DNA from: CAWIVJ01 sp963839525
GTDB taxonomy: Bacteria; Cyanobacteriota; Vampirovibrionia; Gastranaerophilales; Gastranaerophilaceae
Reading direction: 5' to 3'
Length of the DNA: 64,000 bases
NCBI GenBank assembly: GCA_963839525.1
Contig: CAWIVJ010000019.1
Location: 1 to 64,000 of the forward strand
The position numbers and the translations under genes are program-made. Every line of letters starts with the position of its first letter. Position 1 is the first letter of the stretch. This document shows positions 63,229 through 64,000 of the stretch, in pieces. Under the pieces are notes generated by a model, which saw only the letters and a program-made list of their open reading frames with translations, was not told the DNA's origin and made no database searches.

Positions 63229-64000
63229 TCAACTTTTTTCACTATACTCTTTTATTTTTTTTAACGCAGGTTTCAACGGATTTACTGTTTCGTTACCTGC
63301 AATACAACCGCCTTCACAAGCCATTACCTCGATCAAATTACCAAACTCGCATTCACCGTTTTTTGCATATTTTTCTAGTTCGGCTATTGATTTTTTATTC
63401 AAACCGCTTATGCAATAAGGTTTTATTATTATATCTTCATCAACAAGTTTCTCTACAGCTTTTGCAACTCCGCCGGAGATAGGGTATTCTCTGCTTTCAC
63501 CAGATACTTTATTTTTAAATTCAGTATACTCACAAGCAGAAACATCTGTATCTGTTGCCATAAACCAGGCACTAAGATCTTCAAAGCTTATTATATAATT
63601 AATAAGAGAATTTTCTTGAACTTCTTTCCGCTTTGCAGTACAAGGACTGAAAAATACTGAAACACAATCAGGATTTTCTTTTTTAACTATCTCTGAAGTA
63701 TAAAAAAGAGGTGTTTGTGAATTGGAGACAAAAGGTTGCATTTGAGTTAAGTATTTTTTCACAAGCTGAATATATCCGGTACAACATGATGTAGTCATAA
63801 ATTCAGCACCTTGCTCCATACGTTCCTGAAAATCTTTTGCTTCGTGTTCTGTCGTAATATCAGCACCCTGTGCAACTTCATAAACTTTATAAAATCCCAG
63901 TTTTTTTATTGCAGTGTGAAGCTGTTCAGGCTCACAAGAAAATTGTCCCATAATAGCAGGAGCAATCATTGCAACAACTTTTTTCCCTGATTTCATTTCT
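63229..64000 (-). CDS. [FeFe]-hydrogenase-like protein, large-subunit C-terminal domain (5' partial)
   Basis: At least 255 residues; the Met at 63996 matches an internal position of the family (SGKKVVAMIAPA), so the gene very likely runs in from the right. The three H-cluster motifs are recognisable: P1 TTSCCTGY (TSCCP in most catalytic enzymes), P2 FSPCTAKRKE and P3 VMACEGGCIAGN. The Pro-to-Thr change in P1 and Glu in P3 resemble the non-group-A clades (C or D), so H2 sensing or an undefined redox role is possible. Function unproven. Confidence 0.8.
   Translation of the reverse strand, partial: EMKSGKKVVAMIAPAIMGQFSCEPEQLHTAIKKLGFYKVYEVAQGADITTEHEAKDFQERMEQGAEFMTTSCCTGYIQLVKKYLTQMQPFVSNSQTPLFYTSEIVKKENPDCVSVFFSPCTAKRKEVQENSLINYIISFEDLSAWFMATDTDVSACEYTEFKNKVSGESREYPISGGVAKAVEKLVDEDIIIKPYCISGLNKKSIAELEKYAKNGECEFGNLIEVMACEGGCIAGNETVNPLKPALKKIKEYSEKS

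Overview
The window is AT-rich DNA (about 30% GC by eye) from a Gram-negative-type bacterium with O-antigen/LPS-type sugar genes, a tail-less RTX exoprotein, type IV pilin-like and Flp-like pilins, PerR/rubrerythrin/rubredoxin, an archaeal-style split glutamate synthase and an [FeFe]-hydrogenase-like protein. Together with the pilin signature GFTLAEVLITLGIIG this points to an anaerobic gut lineage, most likely Candidatus Gastranaerophilales (Vampirovibrionia/Melainabacteria). That assignment is inference, not proof. No tRNA, rRNA or CRISPR array was seen.

Layout. 1-6.7 kb: a partial RTX repeat protein, two glycosyltransferase-type genes, and a kelch-like gene cut off by an integrase fragment. 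6.8-12.6 kb: folK, a BaiN/HI0933 flavoprotein, an Flp-like pilin, a four-gene polar amino acid ABC operon and a prepilin. 12.6-24 kb: lepA, rpiB-rsfS, a GT11 gene, a histidine kinase/response regulator/degenerate GspE-like ATPase group, and the operon pyrH-frr-cdsA-rnc-rpe. 24-38.5 kb: three-part glutamate synthase, a SprA-type metalloprotease, a CHAP protein, coaE, rluB-type synthase, thioesterase, divergent perR-rubrerythrin-rubredoxin, a serine hydrolase, cimA, a toxin-antitoxin pair and radA. 38.5-59.8 kb: a surface-polysaccharide locus with a CDP-dideoxysugar pathway (rfbF, rfbG, rfbH), a ThDP enzyme, GT2, GT6, GT10 and GT11 glycosyltransferases and rmlD. 59.7-64 kb: lipA, lpdA, alr and the partial hydrogenase-like gene.

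How genes work together. rfbF-rfbG-rfbH should make CDP-4-keto-3,6-dideoxyglucose; the YerE-like ThDP enzyme and the epimerase/reductase beside it fit a branched (yersiniose-like) sugar. GT6 with an NxN motif, two GT11 and one GT10 suggest fucosylated, histo-blood-group-like glycans. Two phage tail-fibre/chaperone cassettes sit in this locus in opposite orientations, each preceded by the same 30-nt element (28/30 identical). This is the most unusual structure in the window.

Genome-scale features: six apparent single-base insertions break coaE, rubredoxin, cimA, rfbH (twice) and rfbG, a pattern that suggests insertion-type sequencing error or recent decay. At least seven genes have a -10 box 6-9 nt before ATG, suggesting leaderless mRNAs. 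Two dispersed repeat families occur between genes and also in-frame inside coding sequences (the BaiN-like flavoprotein and alr). A remnant at 29.3 kb joins a glycosyltransferase fragment to the tail of a type I secretion HlyD protein.
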